Below are positions 8,103 through 15,306 of a stretch of 49,550 nucleotides of DNA, piece by piece. The DNA lies in NCBI GenBank assembly GCA_002392765.1, contig DGHT01000010.1, forward strand, positions 1,915-51,464, given 5' to 3'. Below the pieces are notes generated by a model. That model worked only from the letters and a program-made list of their open reading frames with translations. It was not told where the DNA came from and made no database searches. The DNA comes from Verrucomicrobia bacterium UBA3841. GTDB lineage: Bacteria; Verrucomicrobiota; Kiritimatiellia; RFP12; UBA1067. Position 1 is the first letter of the stretch. Each line of letters opens with the position of its first letter. A program made the position numbers and the translations under genes.

Positions 8103-9524
8103 TTATTCCATTTTGTCGGACAGTTTGTAGCCGAATTCCCCCAGTATCTCCTCCAGCGATTTTTTGAGTTCCTCTTCGACATCCATTCTCTTTTGTATTG
8201 TTTTGACACCGTGGAGGACTGTTGCGTGAGTCTTGTCGAATTCAGCGGCAATCTCCTGCAAACTCTTTGGAGTGTATTTGCGCGAAATGTACATTGCGAG
8301 CTGGCGCGGAGTAACCAGGGATTGTGTCCTTTCTCCGGAAAGCATCATGGTAAGCGTGATGCCGTATTTTTTGGCGACACACTCCTGTATTTCCTTTATA
8401 GTAAGCTTTTTGAGAGTCTGTTCTTTTTGTATAAGATCGCGCAAAAGGAACGAAAGGAAATCCTTGCTCATTTCCTGCGCCGGATTTGAGCAAAGTGAAA
8501 CGTAAACTTTTGACAGAGCCCCTTCCATCGCCCTGACATGGCTTTTAATGTTCTCGGCCAGGAACTCCAGGGTTTTCATGGGAATGGACGGAACCAGATT
8601 TTCGGATTTCTTCTTGAGAATTGCAAGACGCGTTTCGTATGCGGGAGCTTCTATTTCCTGGACGAGTCCTCCTTCGAATCTGGAAATAAGTCGCTTTTCA
8701 AGAGCTGGAAGATTCTGAGGAGCAACGTCGCTGGTCATCACAATCTGCTTGTGTTTCGAAATCAGATCGTTGAAAGTGTTGAAGAATTCTTCCTGGAAAA
8801 GCTTTCCCCTTTGCAGAAATTGGATATCGTCGAGAAGAAGGACGTCTACCGCCCTGTATTTTTCCCTGAAGGAATCCATTCCCTTCTGCTGCACCGAGTT
8901 TACGTATTCGTTAAGGAAGGTTTCCGTCGTAAGATAGCAGACAGAAAGAGACGGATTTGTTTTTTTAAGTTCGTTTCCTATCGCCTGCATCAAGTGTGTT
9001 TTTCCAAGACCGGTCCCTCCGTGTATGAAAAGAGGATTGTTGCTTTTCTGTCCTGGATTGTTGGCTACTCCCTTTGCAGATGCAAAAGCCCAGCTGTTGG
9101 AAGGACCCTGAACGAATTCTTCGAATGTGTAGTTTTCCTCGAGCGGCGTCGTAGACATGAAAGAAGAGTTGTCTTTCTTGTGTTCGGTCGGCTTTTGCGA
9201 TGGAGAGGTTACCGGCTTTGGATTGTTGATGTGGTTGGAAATGTTGGAGTCTACCGTGAATACCACGTCTTCAAGAGGATTACACCCGGCAAGAAGCAGA
9301 GATTGCTTTATTTTTTCGGAAAAGTTGTTTTTGAGAAATTCGGACGAGTAGTTGTTGGATGTGGTAAAGTGGAATACTCCGTCTTTGTTGGAAACGGAAA
9401 CGATCATGGAAAAGTAGCTTTCTGACAACAACCGATCCTTGTCATCCTTGAGAGATGACAAATAAATGATTTTCGCCCTGTTCCACAACTCTTCGGCTGC
9501 AGGATCTTTTTTTAAGTCATTCAT
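8103..9524 (-). CDS. dnaA: Chromosomal replication initiator DnaA
   Basis: 473 aa from ATG 9524. Domain III has Walker A GGTGLGKTHL (about 169-178), Walker B LLLDDIQFL (about 229-237) and a sensor region around MTSDVAPQNLPALEKRLISRFEGG. Domain IV carries the DnaA signature in the form EIAAEFDKTHATVLHGVKTI near the C-terminus. Domain I is divergent and domain II is a short polar linker. DnaA-ATP binds origin boxes and opens oriC. I prefer 9524 over in-frame starts at 9548 or 9560 because a strong promoter pair at 9551-9579 would start the transcript at about 9544 and because the peptide from 9524 (MNDLKKDPAAEELW) starts like other DnaA proteins. No clear Shine-Dalgarno sequence precedes it. 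Confidence 0.96.
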   Translation of the reverse strand: MNDLKKDPAAEELWNRAKIIYLSSLKDDKDRLLSESYFSMIVSVSNKDGVFHFTTSNNYSSEFLKNNFSEKIKQSLLLAGCNPLEDVVFTVDSNISNHINNPKPVTSPSQKPTEHKKDNSSFMSTTPLEENYTFEEFVQGPSNSWAFASAKGVANNPGQKSNNPLFIHGGTGLGKTHLMQAIGNELKKTNPSLSVCYLTTETFLNEYVNSVQQKGMDSFREKYRAVDVLLLDDIQFLQRGKLFQEEFFNTFNDLISKHKQIVMTSDVAPQNLPALEKRLISRFEGGLVQEIEAPAYETRLAILKKKSENLVPSIPMKTLEFLAENIKSHVRAMEGALSKVYVSLCSNPAQEMSKDFLSFLLRDLIQKEQTLKKLTIKEIQECVAKKYGITLTMMLSGERTQSLVTPRQLAMYISRKYTPKSLQEIAAEFDKTHATVLHGVKTIQKRMDVEEELKKSLEEILGEFGYKLSDKME

Positions 9525-9550
9525 AAATTGAAAAATTTTGTACCACATAC

Positions 9551-9579
9551 AATATACCAAGAAAATTGAAAGTTATCAA
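9551..9579 (-). promoter_or_regulatory. dnaA promoter overlapping a DnaA-box-like site
   Basis: On the minus strand TTGATA (9574-9579) is 17 bases from TATATT (9551-9556), a good sigma-70-type promoter. The -35 hexamer lies inside the TTATCAACA word at 9573-9581. If that word is a DnaA box, DnaA binding would block the promoter, the usual logic of dnaA autoregulation. Confidence 0.6.
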
Positions 9580-9639
9580 CAATAAAGAATCTTCAGATGT
9601 TTTCAACTTGTAAACAATTAATGTTGATAAGTTGGAAAA

Positions 9640-9694
9640 TTATGGAATTGTGAAATTGTGTAATTATGAAAATATGGAATTGTGGAATTGTAAA
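9640..9694. repeat. AT-rich minisatellite of the AATTCC/GGAATT family
   Basis: Irregular 9-10-base units such as ATGGAATTGT and GTGAAATTGT are repeated about five times. The complementary version of the same units forms the array at 43250-43311, so this is a dispersed family in opposite orientations rather than a local slippage product. Confidence 0.7.
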
Positions 9695-9713
9695 ACAGCT
9701 GGAATGGTTTTAA

Positions 9714-9830
9714 CTGGGAAAGCCACCATCTTGGTGGCGGTCTAACTTGGAAAGCACCCCTAACTGGGATAGCCGTCCGTCCCGGCGGCTGTATCAAGGA
9801 GATGCACCATCTTGGTGCGTCTCTGCGGTA
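9714..9830. repeat. Mosaic hairpin repeat region 1
   Basis: The phrase AACTGGGAAAGC introduces a hairpin GCCACC-ATCTT-GGTGGC (9722-9738). A second module (AACTTGGAAAGCACCCCT) follows. Then AAGGAGAT leads into GCACC-ATCTT-GGTGC (9804-9818), followed by GTC. The constant loop and flanks with different but self-complementary stems are shared with the arrays near 14.7 and 17.5 kb and with two copies inside the coding sequence near 49.3-49.5 kb. Confidence 0.75.
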
Positions 9831-10063
9831 ACGTTCTTCCCGCCCGTTCCCACACACTCAAACTTATGCAATTTTATGTTGATAAGTGTAATATAACTGT
9901 AGATACAAGATAAATAATAATCACTTGACAGGGCTAACAAAAAACCGCTAATTAGATATTTATAAACAAAAACGCCAATTTTTATCAAAATACTATTGTC
10001 GCATAACGAAGGTAATATTTTTGTTCACAAATGGCGCAATAATTGCTATAATTTGGAGTGAAT

Positions 10064-12304
10064 ATGAAAAAAAATATGATATATGATGTTCTTGTTGTAG
10101 GAGGCGGACATGCCGGCTGTGAGGCAGCCCTTGCAGCCTCTAGAATGGGCCTTAATACCCTTCTTGTAACGTCTAAAATAGAATCGATCGCAAAAATGCC
10201 GTGCAACCCTTCAATAGGAGGTTTGGCAAAGAGTCATCTTGTATATGAGATAGATGCTCTCGGCGGAGAGATGGGACGAAATGCAGACACGACTGCCCTT
10301 CAATCAAAGATTCTTAATTCAAGCCGCGGCGTTGCGGTCCAGGCCACTCGTGTTCAATGCGCCAAGAGCGAATATGCTGAACGGATGCAATGGGTGATAC
10401 GATCGCAAGATAACCTGAAAGTTCTCGAAGATAATATTGTAGATTTGATATTCGAGAAAAGCAACGAATCGAAAGACAATCAAGAATCTTTAACAGGAAG
10501 ATGTCTAGGATGTATTGCCGAACACTACGGCAGCATTTATTCAACGACGACAGTTATAACAGCAGGTACCAGTTTGCGCGGAAGAATATGGATAGGAGAA
10601 GAATGTCACGAAAGCGGTGGTGATTATAGACCTGCAATCAACAGACTCTCGGAAGCACTAGAAAAATTAGATTTCAAGCTGATTAGACTGAAAACAGGAA
10701 CACCGCCACGAATTGAAGCTAAAACATGCGATTTTTCAAGATGCGAAATTCAACCAGGTACACTTCCACGTCCATTGTTCCACGTGGAACATTCTACATT
10801 AAGATCGGCTAACGCAAACGGTCGGTTGTTTAAGTGTAACGTTAAACAAATCAAAACCAAACGAATTGATTTTGATTTTCGTCTTCACACTTCAGACATC
10901 GGACTTCAAACACGAAGAATGTTCCACGTGGAACATTCTATAGCTAGGCAGGTTGACAAGTTTGTGAACACTTGTAGAAAAGTTGATATTCATTGCCTGA
11001 CAGCTCTTGGTTTTCGACTTCAGACTTCGAATTTTAGACCTCGGACCAGAAAAATGTTCCACGTGGAACATTCTTTGAATGAATTTCCTTGCTGGATGTC
11101 CCATACCACTGAAAGAACGCATGATATTATTCGTGAAAATCTTGATAAATCTGCTCTCTACGGAGGTAAAATTACGGGTACTGGAGTAAGATATTGTCCA
11201 TCAATAGAGGATAAGATTGTTAGATTCACAGAAGCAAAATCACATCATGTCATACTTGAACCAGAGGACAAGGATGGAAAAATCATATATCCGAATGGTT
11301 TGAGTTGTTCACTGCCAAGGGATGTCCAGGAAAATATGGTTCATTCTGTTCCTGGACTGGAACACGCAAAGATATTGCAGTATGCGTACGCGATAGAATA
11401 CGACGGCATAGACTCTCGTGAATTGAAGCACTCTCTGGAATCTAAAAGAATAAGAAATCTTTATTTTGCAGGTCAAATCAACGGAACGACCGGTTATGAG
11501 GAAGCAGCAGCGCAGGGGTTGATGGCCGGTATAAACGCCGCTTTGTCAGTTTCAGGTCGTGATCCGCTTGTATTGAGCCGACAAGACGCCTACATAGGTG
11601 TGATGATTGACGATCTTGTCACTAAAGGCACTGACGAACCGTATAGAATGTTTACAAGCCGCGCGGAGAGACGTCTGATTTTACGTCAGGACAATGCTCG
11701 TTTTAGATTGGTTGACGCGATTGAGAAGGTTGGCATCGCAGAAAAATCAATGGTTGAATCTATCCGTCTTGTCAATGAATTCATAGTCGGAAAACTAAGG
11801 AAAAAAAACGCAAAATGGGTTATAAACCATGTAGACGGTATTAACCGCCATGAAAAAGTATCAAATATCGAGAAAAAATTCGAACGCGAAACTGGCATTA
11901 CGCAAATGCAGAATAACGGTAGGAATGAATCAAAAAATGCTGAATATGCCAGACTGCGTGAATTGTCAGAAATAAAGCAGGCGATTTTCAATGATGATAC
12001 GAAATACGTGCATCCTGAAAGATGGTTCAGTGCAGATGAGATATTGAATGAATTGAATATTATGCGACACTATCTGCCGTACATCGAACAGGAGAAAATT
12101 GCTGCGAGAAGGGCGAAGGAAGACGAGAAGATTGCGATTCCCGGATGGCTCGACTACGACAAACTTTCTGCTGTAAGGTATGAAAGCAGGGAGAAATTGA
12201 AGAAAACACGACCTGAAACACTGGCGCAGGCTGCGGGCATACCAGGTGTCAATCCCGCTGACATAGCAGTTCTTGCGATAATTATTAAAAGGGGAAGAAT
12301 TTAG
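10064..12304 (+). CDS. mnmG: tRNA uridine-5-carboxymethylaminomethyl modification enzyme MnmG with parS-bearing insertion
   Basis: 746 aa, versus about 620-630 for the family. MnmG (GidA) is the FAD protein that with MnmE modifies U34 of certain tRNAs. Visible features are the FAD motif GGGHAGCEAALAASRMG near the start, MPCNPSIGGLAKSH, the PRYCPSIEDK-type motif (here VRYCPSIEDKIVRF), FAGQINGTTGYEEAAAQG and the C-terminal helical domain ending GVNPADIAVL. The extra length is mostly an insertion at about residues 238-336, between PRPLFHVEHS and EFPCWMSHTTERTHD; it contains FHVEHS three times, each encoded by a 16-bp palindrome. I chose ATG 10064 because GGAG lies 5 bases before it; GTG 10058 overlaps that site. 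It is divergent from dnaA, and rsmG and parAB, often next to mnmG, are absent. Confidence 0.93.
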   Translation: MKKNMIYDVLVVGGGHAGCEAALAASRMGLNTLLVTSKIESIAKMPCNPSIGGLAKSHLVYEIDALGGEMGRNADTTALQSKILNSSRGVAVQATRVQCAKSEYAERMQWVIRSQDNLKVLEDNIVDLIFEKSNESKDNQESLTGRCLGCIAEHYGSIYSTTTVITAGTSLRGRIWIGEECHESGGDYRPAINRLSEALEKLDFKLIRLKTGTPPRIEAKTCDFSRCEIQPGTLPRPLFHVEHSTLRSANANGRLFKCNVKQIKTKRIDFDFRLHTSDIGLQTRRMFHVEHSIARQVDKFVNTCRKVDIHCLTALGFRLQTSNFRPRTRKMFHVEHSLNEFPCWMSHTTERTHDIIRENLDKSALYGGKITGTGVRYCPSIEDKIVRFTEAKSHHVILEPEDKDGKIIYPNGLSCSLPRDVQENMVHSVPGLEHAKILQYAYAIEYDGIDSRELKHSLESKRIRNLYFAGQINGTTGYEEAAAQGLMAGINAALSVSGRDPLVLSRQDAYIGVMIDDLVTKGTDEPYRMFTSRAERRLILRQDNARFRLVDAIEKVGIAEKSMVESIRLVNEFIVGKLRKKNAKWVINHVDGINRHEKVSNIEKKFERETGITQMQNNGRNESKNAEYARLRELSEIKQAIFNDDTKYVHPERWFSADEILNELNIMRHYLPYIEQEKIAARRAKEDEKIAIPGWLDYDKLSAVRYESREKLKKTRPETLAQAAGIPGVNPADIAVLAIIIKRGRI
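10776..10791. promoter_or_regulatory. parS-like site 1 inside mnmG
   Basis: Perfect 16-bp palindrome TGTTCCACGTGGAACA. It matches the parS consensus bound by chromosomal ParB/Spo0J proteins, in the form reported for pseudomonads. It lies about 0.7 kb from the candidate origin. In the mnmG frame it reads (L)FHVEHS. Confidence 0.88.
10920..10935. promoter_or_regulatory. parS-like site 2 inside mnmG
   Basis: Second identical palindrome TGTTCCACGTGGAACA, exactly 144 bases (48 codons) after the first and in the same reading frame (MFHVEHS). It is preceded by an eroded array of CTTCAGAC/TCGGACTTC-like units (10883-10915). Confidence 0.88.
11055..11070. promoter_or_regulatory. parS-like site 3 inside mnmG
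   Basis: Third identical palindrome TGTTCCACGTGGAACA, exactly 135 bases (45 codons) after the second, again in frame (MFHVEHS). It is preceded by another eroded CTTCAGACTTCG-type array (11015-11050). Normal MnmG homology resumes a few residues later. Confidence 0.88.
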
Positions 12305-12387
12305 AAGGCGAGATTTGTGTATCAAGGTGCAGGGAGATTTGATATAATTGGCAATGCAAAATCTAAAATGTAATCAGGAGAAAAATC

Positions 12388-14622
12388 ATGATAGGAAGTT
12401 TTGAGAAGAAAGCGGTATTATTTGCGGTGTCGGCCGCCTGTCTTTTCACAAACGCCGATGTCAATCCGCAGGATGACTATTTGACGGTGGACCTTTCCGA
12501 GCAGACAGTCAAGTTCGCCGTCAAGGAGAATTTGAGTATGGAAAGCAGCGCGTTCTTCCAGATTGATTCAGGATCTCCCTTGGCGTCCCTAACAGTATCC
12601 GGCCTGCCGTCCGGGGTCAAATTCGACAAATCGAAATTGTGGATTTCCGGCGCGCCTGCGAAAGCGGGCGTATACTATGTTGTCTGCAAAGCGAAAAACA
12701 AGAACGGTTTCACCCATAGCGCCATCCAGATATGGAACGTGGGCAATGCGTCGAACGGCGATTATGACAACATCAATCTCTCAGAATGGTTCGATACCGA
12801 TGTTCTGGACAATCTCGCAACCGGATATGAGATAGAAGAAATCTGCACGAATCTGAAGCAGGTCTCCGGTCTGCCGCCGGGATTGAAATTCATATCGAGC
12901 AAGTGCGATTCTTCGGGAATGTGTACAGCGTGCGGGGGCTTTATCAACGGGATTCCGACAAAGGCCGGCAAATACAAGTTGACTTTCGCGGATTACTCGT
13001 CCAACAAAGCCGTAAAAACAATCATCGTGCAGGATTCGGGCTGCCGCTGGCTCAATGTCGTTTCCACGGACGTATCCCGCGGAACAGTCTCCGGCTCGAA
13101 AGTGTATGCGGTCGGAGCAAAGGCGAGCCTTTCCGCCAAACCCGCGAAGGGGTATTATTTCGCCGGGTGGTATTTGGACGAAGAATGCACAGAGCCTTTG
13201 TCCGGAACGACGAGCGGAGACTGGAGGAAGGCGTCGGATTCGGTGACGGTCACGCACGACATTGCCGACTCCGGAATCCACGCGAAATTCGTTTCGGCCG
13301 GCGAGGACTACATCGATATAATGTTTGCGAGTCTCGACGGGGACGTATGGTATGTCGATACATCATGGACAGATTTCATGTATCTGGCGGTCTACTCGGA
13401 AACCTTGCCGGCCGTGACGGTAAAGGGTCTGCCCGCAGGCATCAAGTACGATAAGAAGGAAATGGTGTTTTCGAGCGATCCGTCGAAATTGAAACCGGGC
13501 GCAGGCGATGTGCAGATCTCGGTGAAAACGGCAACTGGAGCGACGGCGAGCAGGACGCTCAAAATATTCGTGCCGAACATCGAGAGCGACGTGCTGGACG
13601 GCCTTGACTATTCTGAAGAAGCATACGAAACGACGATCGGCGTGTCCGACGCGTGTTCGCCGGGGGATATTGTCTATTTCGAATATCCAGACGGATGGAA
13701 AGTGACGGCAAGCGGACTTCCGGCGGGCATGAAACTGACGTCTCAGCAGGGAGGCTGCTGCGGGATGTCCGCCAGCGGAAGCATCGGGGGAATCGCCACG
13801 AAGCCGGGCGTGTACACTGTCACTCTGACCGGGAAAAAAGGCTCTCAAACAACAAAGGCCACAATCACAATAAGGGTAAATCCCATTCCCGAATACGCCG
13901 TGGGTATGTTCAATGGACAATTGGTCGACGATGACGGCAACGTGCAGGGAACGGTTTCAATGACAGCTACGGACCAAGGCAAACTTACGGCGAAAGTCGT
14001 GTGCGGAGCAAAGACGTACACATATTCGGCGAAGAACTGGGAATGCATCGAACCCGGCCTCGTGAGCGCATATTTCGAAAAGAATTCGTCGAAAGAATCG
14101 AGTTCACTGACGATCATGGTGTCTGAGAACGACTGGAACAGCGTATCGCAGGCGGAAGGAGAGTTTTCGCTGTATATCTCGGGCGGATGTTGCTCTCCCG
14201 GGGAGAACGCGGATTACACCATTGGCGCGTTCCAAAGGAATCCTCTCGGCAAACCGACCGTGGAGGAGGCGGAAGAAATCATCAACAGCCTCGCGGGAAC
14301 GTACAAGTGCGATATCGAAGGATGGGACAACGGCTGCGATATCATAGGCGTCTATTGTCCCGAATGCCATGTCGGCGGATCTTCGTACAAACCGCCGTTC
14401 AAAGTCGTTGTAGACAAGAAGGGCGTCGCCAAACTGTCGGGCATCCATCCTGACTACGGTGCAGCCGTATCGGCGAGCTCGCAGGTGATGTTCGACGGCG
14501 AGAGCGTATACGCCTTATTCTACCCGCAGGTGAAAGTAAACGTTTGCGGCGAAACCGACAGCGGCAAGATGGTTTGCTACAAGGAACAGATGGCCGTCCC
14601 GGTCAAGATATATTTTTGGTAG
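12388..14622 (+). CDS. Secreted multi-domain Ig-like protein, cysteine-rich
   Basis: 744 aa with a signal peptide (MIGSFEKKAVLFAVSAACLF, cleavage near residue 23). Putative-Ig (He_PIG-like) domains recur with the pattern SGLPxGxKxD, then GxPxKAGxYxV (about 70-120, 155-215, 345-395 and 440-500). At about 230-300 there is a bacterial-repeat/InlB-B-like domain (GSKVYAVGAKASLSAKPAKG, then FAGWYLDEEC). The C-terminal part is cysteine-rich, with CC pairs in GGCCGM and GGCCSPG and further cysteines that suggest disulphides outside the cytoplasm. No membrane anchor or sorting signal is evident. AGGAG sits about 9 bases before the ATG and TATAAT lies at 12343-12348. Probable cell-surface or extracellular binding protein; ligand unknown. 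Confidence 0.85.
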   Translation: MIGSFEKKAVLFAVSAACLFTNADVNPQDDYLTVDLSEQTVKFAVKENLSMESSAFFQIDSGSPLASLTVSGLPSGVKFDKSKLWISGAPAKAGVYYVVCKAKNKNGFTHSAIQIWNVGNASNGDYDNINLSEWFDTDVLDNLATGYEIEEICTNLKQVSGLPPGLKFISSKCDSSGMCTACGGFINGIPTKAGKYKLTFADYSSNKAVKTIIVQDSGCRWLNVVSTDVSRGTVSGSKVYAVGAKASLSAKPAKGYYFAGWYLDEECTEPLSGTTSGDWRKASDSVTVTHDIADSGIHAKFVSAGEDYIDIMFASLDGDVWYVDTSWTDFMYLAVYSETLPAVTVKGLPAGIKYDKKEMVFSSDPSKLKPGAGDVQISVKTATGATASRTLKIFVPNIESDVLDGLDYSEEAYETTIGVSDACSPGDIVYFEYPDGWKVTASGLPAGMKLTSQQGGCCGMSASGSIGGIATKPGVYTVTLTGKKGSQTTKATITIRVNPIPEYAVGMFNGQLVDDDGNVQGTVSMTATDQGKLTAKVVCGAKTYTYSAKNWECIEPGLVSAYFEKNSSKESSSLTIMVSENDWNSVSQAEGEFSLYISGGCCSPGENADYTIGAFQRNPLGKPTVEEAEEIINSLAGTYKCDIEGWDNGCDIIGVYCPECHVGGSSYKPPFKVVVDKKGVAKLSGIHPDYGAAVSASSQVMFDGESVYALFYPQVKVNVCGETDSGKMVCYKEQMAVPVKIYFW

Positions 14623-14647
14623 AGTTGAAAGAGTTTCTGGTTTCTGG

Positions 14648-15160
14648 TAACTGGGAAAGCACCCCTGCTAGGGCATCAGCGTTGCGGACTCGCAACGCTC
14701 GGAGGATATGCCGTCCTGGCGGCTACCCAAGGAGATGGAGCGTCCCGCTCCGTCTTCCCCCTCCATATTGACGCGGCAAGATGCACCCCTGCTAGGGCAT
14801 CCGCTTCGCGGACGGTCTTCGACCGGGGGATATGCATCTCCTTGATTGCCCACGCTCCGTCAAGTCCCCGCCACACCAAGGAGATGGATATCCCCCGAGC
14901 GGGATGCACCTGCGACGAAGTCGTCAGGTCGGCTGAGCGCAAGATGCACCTGTCGCGAAGCGATCAGGTTCCCCGACGAACGAAGTGAGGAGCCTTGCGA
15001 AGCAAGGTCACAAGAGGGTGCGCGCGAACCGCGAAGCGTATCCACCGACCGAATGTCGCTGCCGAAGGCAGTCGCTAGAGTGGTGCCGCAAGGGCCCGCG
15101 CGAGCCGCGATAGCGGTGGCTACGGGGTGCGTCCCGCTCCGTCACTGACTGGGAAAGCCG
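14648..15160. repeat. Mosaic hairpin repeat region 2
   Basis: The gene-free stretch 14623-15306 is largely this mosaic. It opens with AACTGGGAAAGCACCCCT and includes a hairpin with stem GGAGCG and loop TCC (14737-14751). A full inverted copy of the 17.3-kb long unit spans 14757-14861. After that come hairpins with a GAA loop: two sharing an outer ACCTG/CAGGT stem at 14908-14929 and 14948-14969, CCTTGC-GAA-GCAAGG at 14993-15007 and CTGCC-GAA-GGCAG at 15059-15071. It closes with ACTGGGAAAGCC near 15150. Apparent open frames here are repeat-encoded and have no ribosome binding site. Confidence 0.8.
14757..14861 (-). repeat. Long-form repeat unit, inverted copy
   Basis: Reverse complement of the units at 17251, 17419 and 17567 with very few differences, including the GAA-loop hairpins CGGTC-GAA-GACCG and TCCGC-GAA-GCGGA and the ATCTTGCCGCGTCAATATGG end. 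Together with the plus-strand copies it brackets the secreted-protein gene at 15307-17166. Confidence 0.85.
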
Positions 15161-15243
15161 CGCGGGGGGATGAAAACGGGCGAGAGAAGGCGGAGGGGGC
15201 GGCCAAAAACACATTTTTTTAGGTCAAAACAAAAAAAATCGAA

Positions 15244-15280
15244 TTTCCCCCTTGCGGGGGAAGGAAAAGTTTGGTAATAT
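15244..15280 (+). promoter_or_regulatory. Promoter with hairpin over the -35 element
   Basis: TTGCGG (15252-15257) and TAATAT (15275-15280) are separated by 17 bases and fit a sigma-70-type promoter for the gene at 15307. The -35 lies in a hairpin with stem TTCCCCC/GGGGGAA and loop TTGC (15244-15261). On the minus strand the hairpin is followed by a run of eight T, so part of it could act as a terminator for that strand, though no minus-strand gene is present. Confidence 0.5.
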
Positions 15281-15306
15281 ATGGGAGTAAAACGAGGAGG
15301 ACAAAT

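Larger units (their letters stand above)
9525..10063. other. Candidate chromosomal origin (oriC), dnaA-mnmG divergent spacer
   Basis: This 539-base gene-free region separates divergent dnaA and mnmG, a classical origin neighbourhood. It is AT-rich at both ends and has TTATCAACA at 9573-9581 and its reverse TGTTGATAA at 9623-9631 and 9877-9885. All nine genes to the left are on the minus strand and all twelve to the right on the plus strand, consistent with bidirectional replication from here. The middle (about 9640-9850) holds an AT-rich minisatellite and two ATCTT-loop hairpins, so the region is a mosaic. A TATAAT at 10047-10052 lies just before mnmG. I see no rpmH, rnpA, tRNA or small gene here. 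Confidence 0.65.

Noticed and set aside
9640..9694. Possible DNA-unwinding 13-mer array of the origin
   Set aside because: The same unit family occurs in the pta-kdsD gap far from the origin, so it is a dispersed minisatellite; an unwinding role is not excluded but not supported.
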